Positions 37,533 through 49,800 of a DNA stretch of 64,000 nucleotides are shown in pieces (the first letter of the stretch is position 1; every line of letters begins with the position of its first letter). The DNA comes from Yamagishiella unicocca (taxonomy: Eukaryota > Chlorophyta > Chlorophyceae > Chlamydomonadales > Volvocaceae): NCBI GenBank assembly GCA_003116995.1, contig BDSL01000030.1, forward strand, positions 124,001 to 188,000, in the 5' to 3' direction. The translations under genes and the position numbers were made by a program. The notes under the pieces are model-generated. The model was not told where the DNA came from. It did no database searches and saw only the letters and a list, made by a program, of their open reading frames with translations.

Positions 37533-38787
37533 GTGAGGTGTTGGATTAGCATCAGCGGCTTCCGGCCTAACAACTGCGGCTTCAGGATGGACATCTGCGG
37601 CTTCCTTGTGCGCCTGCGGTATGCAGACGTGCACATTATACAGGCATTCTACTCCTTTTCCGTTCGCATGGCCCCAACGATGCATACCTCCGACGCCCTG
37701 ACATGCACTTGGCGAGATGCGTCTGAATGGGGCCAGGCCTGCAACGTTGACAGCTACCGTATGGTCAATGCGCCTGCCCGCCCGCATGCCTGCATACTGC
37801 TCATTTTATACCTGCCATGCCCTATGGTGGACTGGACGCACAAGGGAAGCACCCAAGCTGCAATGATGGAGCGGGTCGCATAGTGTCAGGCGAGTGGTTT
37901 GCGTCCGACGGATGATGCTTCCCGACACCGATGGAGGGGCTTACCCACAAGCGCGGTCGGTCGAAGGCCGAAAGGAGGCGCGTCGTGTAGTCAAGCTCAT
38001 CATAGTATACACTGCTATTTAGTCCAAGAAAAAACGATTTGATAGATGCGTTATGCTAATCTGCGACGTCGGGATTCGGAGGGAGGCTTCGATATACAGT
38101 TCAATACTCGCAATGCCTGCATATAAATAGACTGCTTTGCTTATCTAAGCGGCGTGGCGATATGTACTCTGCAGTCCATGAACGCTCTTTATACGGGGAA
38201 TACGACACCACTGTTTTGAATGGCTGTGAGCAGTTGCCTATCACACTCTAGCTATGGCCATGACAACATGGTTACGCAAAAGTGCACAAATATAACATTG
38301 CAAAAACCGCTTAAGTGGCCCCGAGAGGCAAAGGCAGGGACAATGCCCTATGTTCATGTGAAGTTACGCGGCCTTTCCAGATCTTTGAAGAGTAGGTGAC
38401 GCCCGAGAGGAAAGCAATAGTGACGTGAGCCCATACGCGTTGGAGACGCCATCGCTGTTTTCCGTATTTCTGAGCGGGCGCCACCGCTGGCGCAGCCATG
38501 GTTTAAGTGACAGACTTACAGCAGAACTGTCATCATTTGTTCATGTTGGAACGTCATAGTCTACCATCGTACCATGTTGCTTCATTTGCCGTACGAGCCC
38601 CTCCCGCAAACCCTGAACCAGCCACTCAGGCTCCCTTGTAACTCTCGCATTCTGCTCTGTACATAATCGCAAAACGCTGTAGGTTCATACACGTGAGCAG
38701 GAACAGCATGATCTTTCCTGGAAAGCCGCGTCGGGTCGAAACGTGTCGAAAGGCCAAGCATTGTGCGTACACAGAAATGAACGGCAC
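37533..38787. other. Intergenic stretch upstream of the first fibrillin gene
   Basis: About 1.25 kb. The part next to the fibrillin gene probably carries its missing 5' exon and promoter. The remainder is AT-richer and holds the 3' untranslated region of the 187-aa gene. Beyond the TTACA at 38516 no RNA gene, repeat or coding motif was recognised. Confidence 0.4.
38516..38520 (-). terminator. Candidate polyadenylation signal for the 187-aa plastid protein gene
   Basis: TTACA, reading TGTAA on the minus strand, lies about 270 bp downstream of the stop codon at 38788, within the usual distance for algal genes. Confidence 0.35.
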
Positions 38788-40035
38788 CTAACGGCACTTG
38801 GCAACGCCACTCCGCAGCGCGTTTGGCATGGTGCTCATGATGGTGTCGACGTCGACAAGGGAGTCCAGCACGACAGACAGCCGCTGCTGCGGGTCCGAAG
38901 GCGGGGCCGTCCTGCAACACGATTTCACAGCGGCTCCTTAGTGTCTTGCATTCGTTGTGAGCCGAATATGGTGTTGAGGGCCATGCGCATGCACCGGTAC
39001 TGCACACCCGCACGGGAGGAGGATCTGCATATGAGGGCCATAGCTATGCGTCATCTGCCGTGACATGCCACGGCATGCCCATTACCCCACACCACCCGTG
39101 CCACTTCACTGCGCGTAACAACCAGGTCGCACCTGCGGTCCACCAGGCCGGCAGGGCCCTCAAAGAAGCGGATCATCACCACACCACCCTGCAGGAGCAC
39201 AGGCGTCCACATGAGGTGTTCGGAACCATAGCAGCGCCACGCCAGGCCAGGTGAAGGGCGGGCGCGAGCCATGCCGGATGCAGCCGCGTGTCCACTTGTC
39301 AGGCACATTGGCGACATACAAGCGACTGGTTCCCGGCGCCTTCTGGACGCGTCTGAAGCGTCGAAGGCCGGCCCTATAGACCCTACGACAGCTCAAGCGG
39401 CGTTACGCACCTTGCCCGGAATCTCCTCGACAGTCCCCTGGATCTCCCCCGCGCTGTCGAAGTTACCCCCTGGCATCTTTTTCAGCAAAGAAATCTGTGC
39501 GAGTTGGTTCCGGGGTTACAATTGGGGGTTAGTGTTGGCTCGCAAGGCTCGCCCAGCCACTGCGACAGCCCCAGCAGTTGCGAGCAGCCCCAAAGTGTTG
39601 AGGACACACTGTCTCACCTTGAACCCCCCATCATACTTATCCGCCTTCACTGGCAGGATAAACGGAAAGTTCGCACCGCTCTGCGTGAGCGTAGCGGCCC
39701 ACTGGTATAGATACTCCGTAAATGCTGGGCGATTGACGTCGCTGCGTACAGATAATAACCACGTATTGGTCAGTTGCGCATAGCCAGTAGATCAGGCGGT
39801 CAGGGCTAGGAACCCAGATATTTGTTCTACAACATCGGTCTCAGGCAGGGCAAAATCACCGACGCCTCCCGACTGACTCTGGGAGCTTCGCCGTCCCAAG
39901 TTGAATATGCGGCTCACTAGCAGGGCGCAGCTGTGCCAGGACGCGCACCGTCCGGCGCTGTGCAAGTCGAGGCATCGCAGCCGCGCGCTGCTGCTGTGCC
40001 AGCGCCTTTGAGGTAAAACAGTTTCTTAGTGCCAT
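38788..40035 (-). CDS. Uncharacterised 187-residue protein, probably plastid-targeted
   Basis: I do not recognise this family with certainty. Five exons join cleanly in phase: 40035-39860, 39741-39618, 39494-39411, 39188-39133 and 38911-38788. The first 60 residues (start MALRNCFTSKALAQQQ) are rich in Ala, Arg and Gln with almost no acids, like an algal chloroplast transit peptide. The mature part contains FTEYLYQWAATLTQSGANFP, FILPVKADKYDGGFK, ISLLKKMPGGNF and VVMIRFFEGPAGLVDRR, and ends with an amphipathic segment LVDVDTIMSTMPNALRSG. No membrane segment, cofactor motif or catalytic triad is obvious. The strict codon bias and phase-consistent introns argue for a real gene. Sitting next to a fibrillin gene may be chance. 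Confidence 0.75.
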
Positions 40036-41064
40036 GGCTATCAATAAAATGCTATGTGAAGATAGCTTGCATTCGAGTTGATAATCTGGCCCATACGACC
40101 ATACCGGTTGCCACAACCACCAATGCCGTACTTCGCGCTAATGTGCTTGTTGCATTGAGTGGCAATCGCGCTGCTGGGCTTTGTCAGCAGCAAGGTACAC
40201 AATCAGTGCCCCATTGCGGCACATTGCGGCGGGTTGGTGTAGCAGCTGTCGGTGTAAATACGCCAGCTGTGCCGTGCCGCGCATCATCGGACGCGAAGTG
40301 CTCAACCCTCGCCCATTGTGACGGATTGGCGTCTGAAGGTGGCCGTGCTGCTGCAAGCGAACGAGCGCCGCGTCAAGGATCACTGCGGCGCCTGGAACTT
40401 ACGTACACGACGCACACCCGCCACCCCACGGCAATGCGTTGCCTCATAACGACCCGCAGACCGTTTGCCGGATCACCCGCTTACCCACCTGGGTGCCGCA
40501 CACCAGTGCTTCACCCAATGCCTCCGTGTTATTCAACCGTTCTCACCCGGACGTCATAGTCCACTTACTTCCGTACGCGTGCCATTGCGGGTGACTCGGG
40601 GCATGACGTGCTTGCCGCGATGCACTGGCCACCCCCGCCACCGCGGACAACCCGCCAGTCCAAAACAAACGTAGCTTCGAGGCCGTACGGCATTAAAGAT
40701 TCAACCCTTGAGTCTCACGGTAACCGACTCTGCCACCGTGCCACTGTACCGACCAGCTGCAAATAACGCCCACACGCCGTACCGTACAGGCAGATGCGCT
40801 GGCCTCATCCTCCCGCCCCGGCGCAATGCCCGCCTCGGCGCTCCGAAACCCACGCAAGCAAACACTGTCGCGTCCATCCGCGGCGCCTGCACGGCATCCG
40901 TACGTTCTCACCACCCGTAGCCCACTACCACTTTACGCCCCGGGCGCGCGCGCTGCGTTGCTGACCCATCTGCCCCCTTCTCCCTCCCTCTCTCTGCACC
41001 CTTCTCTCTTCCTTTCCCTGGATTGCTCCTCGCAGCAGCCATTCTCGGTGTGCTACTGCTTATG
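40036..41064. other. Intergenic stretch upstream of the 187-aa gene
   Basis: About 1 kb holding the promoter of the 187-aa gene and, at its right end, the 3' untranslated region of the next minus-strand gene. Polypyrimidine tracts (CTCCCTCTCTCTGC) occur near 40980-41020. A sequence faintly like RNA polymerase III A and B boxes near 40700 was examined and rejected as a tRNA. Confidence 0.45.
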
Positions 41065-43352
41065 CTACTGCTGTTGCTGTTGTTGTTGCTGCTGCTGGGT
41101 CAACGCGTTGGCGACTTGCGCCGCGGCGGAGGGTCCGGGGGTGAGCGGCGCCAGCTTGGGCATGAGCTGGAAGTGCATGTTGACGCACTCTTGGAAGTCC
41201 TGCTGCACTAGGTCGGGGCGCTGGCAGTTGCTGAGGAGCAGCTCCCGGAGGAAGGATGCGATGGAGCCAGCCTGAGACCGGGGCGAGGTGGGGAGAAGGA
41301 AGGGTGGAGAGGCGGCGGCAAGGGGTGAGGCGCGGAGGTGGGCAAGGTGGGGTAGGGAACGGAGCAACAGGCTGCGGCAGGTGCCCAGCAGCCCCTTTGC
41401 GTTCTGAGTTTGTCAAGCCGCGGACGAAAGGTGGCTGTCCGAATTCGGACAACTTATGGAGCCTTGTATGGACCCAGGACGACCGCGCAGGCCATACGCA
41501 ACCCAGGCCAACCATGCGCACAATTTGTCACGAGCAAGTAGCACTGACGTGTGCCACCATTTGCGCTGCTATGGTACCCGCCCGGGTGTGCTGTCCGCAC
41601 TTCCCGGAGCTGCGGCCAGAGAATACCGACACACTGCCGGCAGGACGTACTGGAACACGCCACCGCACCCTACCTGGAGGGCCCGCTCCAGCTCGGGCAT
41701 ATCCCGCAGCGCCTCAAAGTTGACCTCGAAGGGGTTCGCGGGCGCTGGGAACATGTTAATGTTGACCAGCTCCTCGAGGATGTGCCAGATGCGAAGAGCT
41801 GGGGGCCGGCATGCGCCGAACCGAGCAGGGCAAAGGGCGAGGTCGCGGATGGAGCCCCCGGGCAGTGATGAGTGATCCGAGGAATGCGAGCCGGGGCCAG
41901 CGACCGCATGTTGTCCCACCCCAGGCCGGATACGCACCACATCGGATACGCACCACACCATAACATGGGCGTCGTCGCTCCCTTGCGCCAAACAGCTGTA
42001 TTGCCAAGACTAGCTTAGCGCCCTTGCTATTGCATCTCGCATCCCCACCCCCCCGTCTATGGGTTTCACCTCTGCCCCGGGCACTCACCCATGTTCTTCC
42101 AGTTCTTGGTGGTGGGCAGGTCCAGCGGCGCATCGATGTCGTCGCTGGCTCGCCCCCGGGACACGGAGCGCAGCTGTGGGGACACGAGGAAGGCGGCGCA
42201 GGGGGAAGATGTACGACGCTCAGACCCGGCACCCCTTGCCTGCACACCAGGGCTCAATCAGCTTGCTGTTTCCGTAACTTCACACGTCGTTGCCGTATGG
42301 ATCGGATGCACGACGCTAAGAACCTAGGGCAGGCCGCCGATGACAACTAAAATACGGCTTCGGCAGCAGGTCGGTCGCCTCTTTCTTGCACGACAGCACA
42401 GCCGTGATGCGCCAGCCAGACGCCCACATATCGACTGGACAGCTCTCCTCTTCCAGAGCCAGCAACCTTCCGCTGTGCAATCCGGTGACTTCTTTCAGCA
42501 CCATCGCGGTCGCCATGGTGGAGACCGAGGTTGCCGCTGGCTTACCGCTCATGCCCTCGCATCCATGCTTACCGTCAGGACGAACACGACCCCGTGTCGC
42601 CTATGTCACCGGTGGCCTCAACGGTCGCGGCGCGTGTACGGCAACATCAGCAGCGGCACCGGCCCTTTGCTGTGTGAATGCGTGGCTGTGTCACTGACGC
42701 CCTCTGCCGCGTGTCCCCCTGTCTTACCCATACGTACGGCCAGTTGTACTTTGCGTAAGCTCCGATGAGGAAGACCGTCACGTCCGGGTTGTGGATATCG
42801 AGCTCGTGGCTAGCGGGGCTGGCCGGAGGGAGCGGATCGCCATTGCTGTGCGTGCGTAAGCGTCGACGACAGGGTGGAGAGGAGACAGCGAGGGGGACGA
42901 GACGGGTCGTACGTCAAATGGTACAAGAAGGGGTGGGGTGAGTTGCTGCTTAACAGCCGGGTAGCAGGTAGATCTGGATGGCTTCTAGGGTTGCGGTGCG
43001 GTCAGCGCCGGCGCAGTCCGTACACATCCGCCTCGAGTGCGGTTTCGCGGCGTGGTGTCCCCTCCCCTCCGCGCTCACCCCTTGATGGCTCTGAAGTTGG
43101 GCAGCATGCGCGGGGAGACCTGAGACCCCGTGTAGATTGTGACCACCAGCTCCTCACGCCCCTTGAGGTAGAGCTGGAAGTGTGTGAAGCACTGCGTACC
43201 GCGGCGGTCAGATATTCCTTCGTCCGTGCAACCAGTGGCAGACGAGAAAGCCGCTGCCAGGCTGCTATCCCCCTTCAGCTCACCTTCAAGCAGCCAATCC
43301 GCAAGCAGTCTTTATAGAACTGGTCAAGGGGACCCCGATTGGCACTGCTCAT
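41065..43352 (-). CDS. Unidentified conserved-looking gene with a poly-Gln C-terminus
   Basis: Family not recognised. Well-supported exons: 43352-43284 (start [20 protein letters not shown]), 43191-43079 ([19 protein letters not shown]), 42845 to about 42734 ([20 protein letters not shown]), 42173-42089, 41798-41674 and 41271-41065. Between 42730 and 42180 at least one more exon is likely, with the frame [18 protein letters not shown], but I could not fix its splice sites. The later exons read [39 protein letters not shown] and [19 protein letters not shown], then [16 protein letters not shown], ending in ten glutamines and a stop. The protein looks soluble, mixed alpha/beta, about 280 residues or more. 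It is divergent from CHMP1. A cytoplasmic assembly or regulatory protein is possible, but nothing in the sequence proves a function. Confidence 0.65.
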
Positions 43353-43893
43353 TGTGGCACTGCACTATACAGTCCGCTATTGCGTGTAACGAATTATAGC
43401 ATCATCGATGTGTTGGTAGCCGTTACAAGGCACAGCTAAAGGGTCAAACCCGTTGTGTGAAACTTCCCTAGGTCGGATGGTGCTGATCACTACGCTTCCT
43501 GCCAGCAGCACAGATATGTAAATGCGTAATGCCCTGTCTAAGACTAGTGCTGCCCGAAAACGGGATGGACAACGAAAATGTCTTCGCGTACCGTACGCTC
43601 GTACCGTTGGGACAGCCCACGAAATTGCCGAGTAGGAGATAAGGACATCCTTAGCTCACTTTTCAAGATAACTTGAAGTAATTCCGTGCTCGACAACTCC
43701 ACCTACTGCTGTGCTGCCGCATCTCCTAGCTTATTTTTCTTCTCTGCCCTCGTCAGCTCAGCAAGGCAGCTGAACGCCAATAAACGTATCTTATATTGCC
43801 ACGCCCTCACTACTGTCAGGTGGCTTGTAACGATACCTGTTGGGCCCAACGGGCAGCTGCACCCGGCTCCGCCATCACCAGCGGCACACACAA
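43353..43893. promoter_or_regulatory. Shared upstream region between the unidentified gene and CHMP1
   Basis: 541 bp between two divergent start codons, noticeably AT-richer than the genes. A CTTATATTGCC sequence near 43790, about 100 bp before the CHMP1 start, could be a TATA element. No other motif was identified. Confidence 0.45.
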
Positions 43894-45574
43894 ATGGGCG
43901 GCGAGAAGCTTCTTGATCAGATCTTCAACCTGAAGTTCACCGCAAAGCAGCTTGCACGCTCGGCGGTGAAATGCGAGAAGGAGGAGAAGGCGGAGAAGCT
44001 GAAGGTGGGGCGTCGGCACGTGGGACGGGGTTCGCTCTCGGAGCTGGGGGCGCATTGCGCAGGCCTGGGGTACGACCGTAGGTGTCCTATATTCCTGTGC
44101 CTAGACGAAACACGGGGTGCCCGCAAGTACGCCGTCTCGCCACCAAACCCGACACCTCGCACACGCCTAGCAAGCAGCAGCCCGTCACCCGCCGCGCCTT
44201 GTCGTACACTGCGTTCCCCTGGCTTGCTGCTGCGCCCTTAAGATGTGGGCCTTGCAGCAGGATGTCAGCACCATAGGTAGCAACGCGGGTTATCATATAG
44301 GTAAACGGCGGACAGCATTGGGGCGCAGCTGGGCCTCCAGGTAGGGTGAGACGTCCTTCTGGCAGCTGCGGCTGGCACCAGGGCGCCAGCTGTGTTGCTC
44401 AGGTGGCCGAGGGTAGCCCAGCATTGCGGAGGGCCGCCCGCAGCCCGCAGGACCACTGCATGTGCCTAATCCGTTCGGCCGCTGCGATGGTGCTGCCGTG
44501 TGCCCGGCCGCGCAGGTCAAGAAGGCCATTGAGAAGGGCAACATGGAGGGCGCCAAGATCTACGCCCAGAACGCCATCCGGAAGAAGAACGAGCAGCTGA
44601 ACTATATGAAGCTGGCGTCACGGCTGGACGCGACCGTCAGCCGCCTGGAGACGCAGGCCAAGATGCAGATGGTAGGAGTGGGGGCGTGGGGGGGAGGGGG
44701 AGCGTGTGGGGGCTGCAGATGGTAGGAGTGGGGGCGGGGGGGGCCATACTGTTGTAGGTCGTACCGTGTGTGATGCCTCAGGCGTGTGCGTATCGGCTCG
44801 CGTTCCTCGTCTTGCTGGCGGCACCTGCCTGCACCTTCTCCTAATCACCACCTGGCGGCACCGAGGCTGACCCAAATCAGTCAACACAAATCAGTCAACA
44901 CAAAGTAACCAACACGTATCAGCCGAACCTATCTAACCAACCCCAACCCGGTCACGCGCCCGCAGGTCCAGAAGAACATGGCCGGTATCGTCAAGAGCCT
45001 GGAGAAGGCGATGGCGTCCAACAACCTGGAGACAATTGCTAACACCATGACGCAGGTGGGGCTGGTGGGGGGGAGAGGGCGGAGGGGGGAGGAGGGCAGC
45101 GGAGTCACTGCATCGGGGGTCCACTCTGGCAGGGGCCAGGAGGGCATTAGATTGGCACATGCGCCGAGCACAGCTTCGTACACCTCAAGTGGGTACCTCG
45201 CACGTCCCGCCAACCCACCCACCCGTCCCCCCTTCGTCCGGGCGGCGACTGCCGTATACATGCGCGACCTTGTCGCGACTCACGACGCCGTCCTGATTTT
45301 GGCCCCACCACGCCCTTCCGCCTGCCCGCAGTTCGAGAAGCAGTTTGAGAACCTAGACCTCCAGACGCAGGTGGTGGATGACGTCATGGGCGCCCAGGCC
45401 AGCCTGTCCACCCCCGAGGACGAGGTCAACGCGCTGATGACCCAGGTGGCGGAAGAGCACGGGCTGGAGCTGCAGCAGGGGCTGCCCAACGCGGCGGCGG
45501 GCATCAAGCCCATGGCTGCCAAGCAGGGCGAGGACGACCTCACGGCGCGACTGGCGGAGCTGCGGGGGCGGTAG
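43894..45574 (+). CDS. CHMP1: CHMP1/DID2 (Vps46) ESCRT-III-associated Snf7-family protein
   Basis: ESCRT-III accessory subunit that binds Vps4 and Ist1 in multivesicular body sorting, membrane scission and cytokinesis. Exons 43894-44004, 44516-44671, 44966-45055 and 45332-45574 join in phase to 199 residues, typical for CHMP1. The N-terminal basic helix contains [20 protein letters not shown]. The core has [38 protein letters not shown] and [19 protein letters not shown]. The C-terminus [13 protein letters not shown] fits the MIM1 motif (D/E..L..RL..L.) that binds the Vps4 MIT domain. The start is the first in-frame ATG and gives the conserved MGGEKLLDQ beginning. Confidence 0.95.
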
Positions 45575-46838
45575 CGAGCTAGGTAGTGGGCTAGGGGGCC
45601 GGTAGGGCGGAGTAGGAACGTGTGTAACGACATAGGAGATTGCAGGCAGGGATGGGGGATGCGGTTCGGGGGGGAGTGTCAGAAGCGGGCTGTGGGAGCT
45701 ATTTTGGGTATGTCCTTCATTATGCGTCTTGGTGCTGAGATCAGGTGTGCAGGAGGGTGCAGGGCGGCAGGCAGGGGTGGAGGGAAGGGCGCCGGTGAGG
45801 GCGTTCGGTGCCGCCCCGCTTGTGATGGCGGCCCCTCCCAGCGGGCATCAGGTTGCAGCTCCGTCGCCCCTTGCTGACGTGGCTGGGGCTGGCAGCTCTC
45901 AAGACCCTATCCCACACCGCAGGCCTCCGGGGGCTACCAGGGGGGCCCCACGCTTGGGGCCCAGTCAGTCGGTTCTTCGGGTAGTGTACATATGTATGTC
46001 AGTCGTTGGTTGTTCTGCACCTGAGCTGCGGGACAGGTGGTTAGGCTGTTGCACACTGGAAATGAGCCGCGGTGCTACGTGGCGTGTGGGGAGGCGTTGC
46101 TGGCTGTCGGTCGAAGGCTTCTGCAGAGCCGTTTCTGCCGCCGGTGGGTGTGAAAGAGTGGCACAGCTATTAAAGTTCTAATGCAAAGTGCTGTGTATAG
46201 CTTATCAGGCGCTGAGGCGCAGTTGTAAGCTAAAACACTGTCCGACGCGTTAGTCGAATTAACACATCGCCACCTTGCATCTTCAGGCTTTGACAGCACC
46301 ATGACTCCACTGTGAGCAAGGCAGGCACTCAGATACACCAACATATGCATGCAGGATGCCTCCAGCCGCCCTTGATGACCGGGAGCAGTGCACCCCGGCC
46401 CCAGCGTCGACGGCGATACGCAGCGCCTCGTTGTGCTCTGAGCAGCAGGCACCAGCCAGACACCACAAAACAACACCGCAACCCTAATGGCGCCACCGCC
46501 ACTGCACGGCCACCTTCCTGCTCCCAGCCCCCTTGCAAGCCCTCCCTGCCTGGGCAAGTCCCAGCCCCTTCCACTCCTTCACGATACCCGTATGTTACAG
46601 TCCGCGCCCGCTTCACGCACCCAGTGCTTCCCTAGCTGCCCCGATGACGCGTTTGCCTCCCAGCCCGGGAACAACACAGTAACACCACACCAGCGCCCGG
46701 TTGCGCACCAATACCACACACCGCCACGCCGGCAACTGGAGCGGGTGTCGGCCCCCTCACGTGGGCACCCTCTCGCCCCCCCTCACGTGGGCACCCTCTC
46801 TGGCCCCCCCCTCACGTGGGCACCCTCCCGCCCCCCCC
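45575..46838. other. Convergent intergenic region between CHMP1 and DBP7
   Basis: 1.26 kb holding the 3' untranslated regions of both genes. TGTAA occurs at 45623 and 46224 for CHMP1. Its right end is occupied by the CACGTG-containing minisatellite. No coding motif on either strand. Confidence 0.5.
46224..46228 (+). terminator. Candidate polyadenylation signal TGTAA for CHMP1
   Basis: TGTAA 650 bp after the CHMP1 stop, in AT-richer sequence. An earlier copy at 45623-45627 is only 49 bp past the stop and less likely. Confidence 0.35.
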
Positions 46839-46858
46839 TCACGTGGGCACCCTCCTCG
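46757..46858. repeat. Minisatellite carrying CACGTGGGCACCCTC at the DBP7 stop codon
   Basis: Four copies of a unit of about 25-29 bp, each with CTCACGTGGGCACCCTC followed by a variable C run. The fourth copy (from 46839) overlaps the last four codons and stop of the DBP7-type gene on the minus strand. The other copies lie just downstream. Confidence 0.9.
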
Positions 46859-49800
46859 CCGCCCACTTCATCTTCTTGCGCCGCTGCGCCTCCTGCGACG
46901 CCACCGCCTCCCGCTTCCGCCGCTTGCGGTCCGCCGCCGAGCCCGAGCTGCCCAGGTTAGTGGGCGTCTCCACCAGGCAGAACGCGTGCGCCACGTGGCC
47001 CAGGTGCAGGTTCCGCACCGCGAAGACGCGCTTGATGTCGCCGCTGTGGGTGGCGTAGGCGCGCACGTACGACCTAAAGGCGTCGTTGGCCAGCTTGGCG
47101 GCATGTGGGTCGCGAGCCACCGCCGCCGACACCTGGCGGTGGAGCTGCTGGGCCAGCTGCCGAGCGGCGCCGTCGCTGCCGCCTCCGGCGCCGCCGTCGG
47201 CGGCCTTAGCGCGCTTGGCTCCCCGCACCGGCCGCATCTCATCCACCGGCGGTGCCGGCATCCACCTGGCCAGCTTGTCGAGGGGCTCCTGATCCAGCAA
47301 CACGCCGCGGGACCGCAGCAGGTTGACGTACGGCACCTCGTGCGGCATCAGCACCAGCACCGCCTCGCCGGCAGCGCCCATGCGGGCAGAGCGACCCACC
47401 CGGTGGACGTACCTGGCGGGTGGGGGGAGGGGAGAGGAGGGGAGGGGAGGGGGTGTTTAGAGAGGGGAGGGAGGGAAGGGAAGTCAGGAGAATTGCCGGG
47501 ATGCTGGTTGCCGGGCGCTCCCAAAAGGCCCCCTACCGTGCTGTCCGTCCCGAATCTGATGTTGGCACAAACCGACCCCTCGCTCTCCATCCTCGCGGCT
47601 CCCAGCTGCTGCTGCCAGGCCCTCCCTGCCGCTGCTAGGCCCCCCCGGCGGCGGCCCCCCCCCACCACTCACTCCGATGGGGCCCCGGGCACGTCGTACT
47701 GGATGATGGTGGCCACGTTGGGGAAGTCCAGACCTCGCGCCGCCACGTCGGTGCACAGCAGCACACCGTCGCCCTCCTGTGGCGGGGGAGGTCCAGGGAG
47801 GGCAGGGGGAGGGCAGAGGTGCCAGTCAGGGCCGTGGGGGCAGCCGCGGGGAGGCACAGGGCCGAGCAGGCAGGGCACTGTGAAGGAGTATACTTCGTAC
47901 GCACACATCGTAAATCCAAATCGTACATACACATCGTACACACGCATCGTACAGACATATCGAACATACACAACTTAAAGACACGTTTCCGCGGAATTTC
48001 GCGGCTTAGCGACAGATGAAGATGCCGTACACATTCTAGGGTCACCCGGTAGGCACCTGCGCCTCGTCCAAGCGCGCCCAGCCGCACCGACTCCACCCCC
48101 CCACCCTCCCACCCTCGGGTCTTCCTTGAAACCCACCCGCGAGAAGGCCGCAAACGTCTCCGTCCGCTGCGCCTGCAGCATGTCGCCGTGCAGCTTGAGC
48201 AGCCGCACCGAGCCGGGCAGCAGCGCCGCCCCCGCCGCCGCCTCCCACATGTCCCCCAGCAGGTGGTGCAGGAACTCCACCCCGTCGCACGACGACACGA
48301 ACACAACGATCTTGGTGCCGCCCACCCGCCGCCGCGCCGTGCGGCTGCGCAGCAGCGCCGCCAGCACCACCAGCCGCTCCTTAGCGGGCACCTCCACCCA
48401 GGTTTGCCGCAGAGAGCTGGGGAGGCTGTAGCTGGAGAGAGGGTCTTCGGCGCCGCCGGCTGCTGCTGCGGCGGCGCCGATGCCAGTTGGCAGCAGGTGG
48501 GTGCCGGTTGCGGTCTGCGTTCGGGGGCCGCAAGAGGGCGCAGGGCAGGGCAGGTGGGTCGAGGCAGGTCACGTGAAGTGATGCCGTGCGAGGTAATTTC
48601 GGTTCCCCCACCCGACCTTACCAGAGGACCAACCCCCCGAGCCGCACACGCACCCGGACACACAAACAAGCGCCCTCCCAGCAACCCTCTAACCCGCGAC
48701 CCCGGCACTACCCAGACCACCCCATGCACCCAGTCACCCCGTCCTCCTCCCCCCTCCCCTCCCGCCCCGCCACGGGCTTTCCATGCACCTTCCCGCCCCT
48801 CCCCCCTTCCCCCTCCCCCCCCCGCTCCCTCTTGTCTGTTTCGTACCCGGGTTTTCCTTGCAGCCCCCCTCCCCCCTCACCTTCTTAATCTCGAAGCCCA
48901 CCACCGCCGGGTCCAGCAGCGCCAGCTCCGCCAGCGCCCCCAGCTGCTTGTGCAGGGTGGCGCTCAGCAGCACCGTACGGCGCCGCTCACCGCTGCCGCC
49001 CCCGCCTCCCGCCGCGTAACCCCCCACCGTCCCTCTTTGCACCTTCTTGCCTGTGACCTTCTTCTGAGTCTTCTTCCCCCCACCTTCCACGTCATCCTCC
49101 TCGTCCTCGCCTGCAGGCTGCTCTTCACCGTCCCCCTCTTCCCCCTCCTCGCCCTCCTCAGCCCCAGCCCCCGAGCGCTTGTTGAGGAGGTCCGTGATCT
49201 GTCGCAGCTTGGCCTCGAACCCCAGGTCCAGAAGCCGGTCCGCCTCGTCCAGGACCAGCCAGCGCAGCTCAGCTGTAGGGAGGGGCAGGTGCGCAATCAC
49301 GGGTCCCAAGTTAACACTGCAAAGCGTGTTGCGCCTTTCCTTCCGTTCATCCACCCCGTACCGCCATTCAAGGCTCTCCCAACCCGTAGCTCCCAAAGCA
49401 GCCCCCCCCATCGCGCACTCCCCCCTCGGCCCCGATGGTGCCGCACCGCCTGGGAAGGCGCATCAGTGCGGCCCGCAGGCCAACCTCCCTCTTTCCACTC
49501 GCCTCCCCCTCCCCCTCCGTTTCCTATGTCGTGTAACTGGGTCTTCTTGCCACTCCCCCTCCCCCTCTTCCCCCGCCCGTCCTCTTCCCAGCTCACATGT
49601 CCTGAAACACGCCGTGCTCTGCAAGTGGTCCAGCAGCCGCCCCGGACTGGCCGCCAGCACCGTCACCCCCTTGCGCAGCCGCGCCTTCTCGTGCGCCCGG
49701 TTCTCCCCGCCGATGAGCAGCCCCGAAACCAGCCAGTGGTATCGCCGCAGCAGCGCAGTGGCCACGTCCACCACCTGGATGCACAGCTCGCGGGTGGGCG

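Noticed and set aside
40690..40750. Possible tRNA-Leu-like sequence on the minus strand (TGGCAGAGTCGG and GGTTGAATC)
   Set aside because: The A-box-like and B-box-like parts are only about 29 bp apart and no acceptor, D or anticodon stem can be paired. Not a tRNA; a tRNA-derived relic is not demonstrable.
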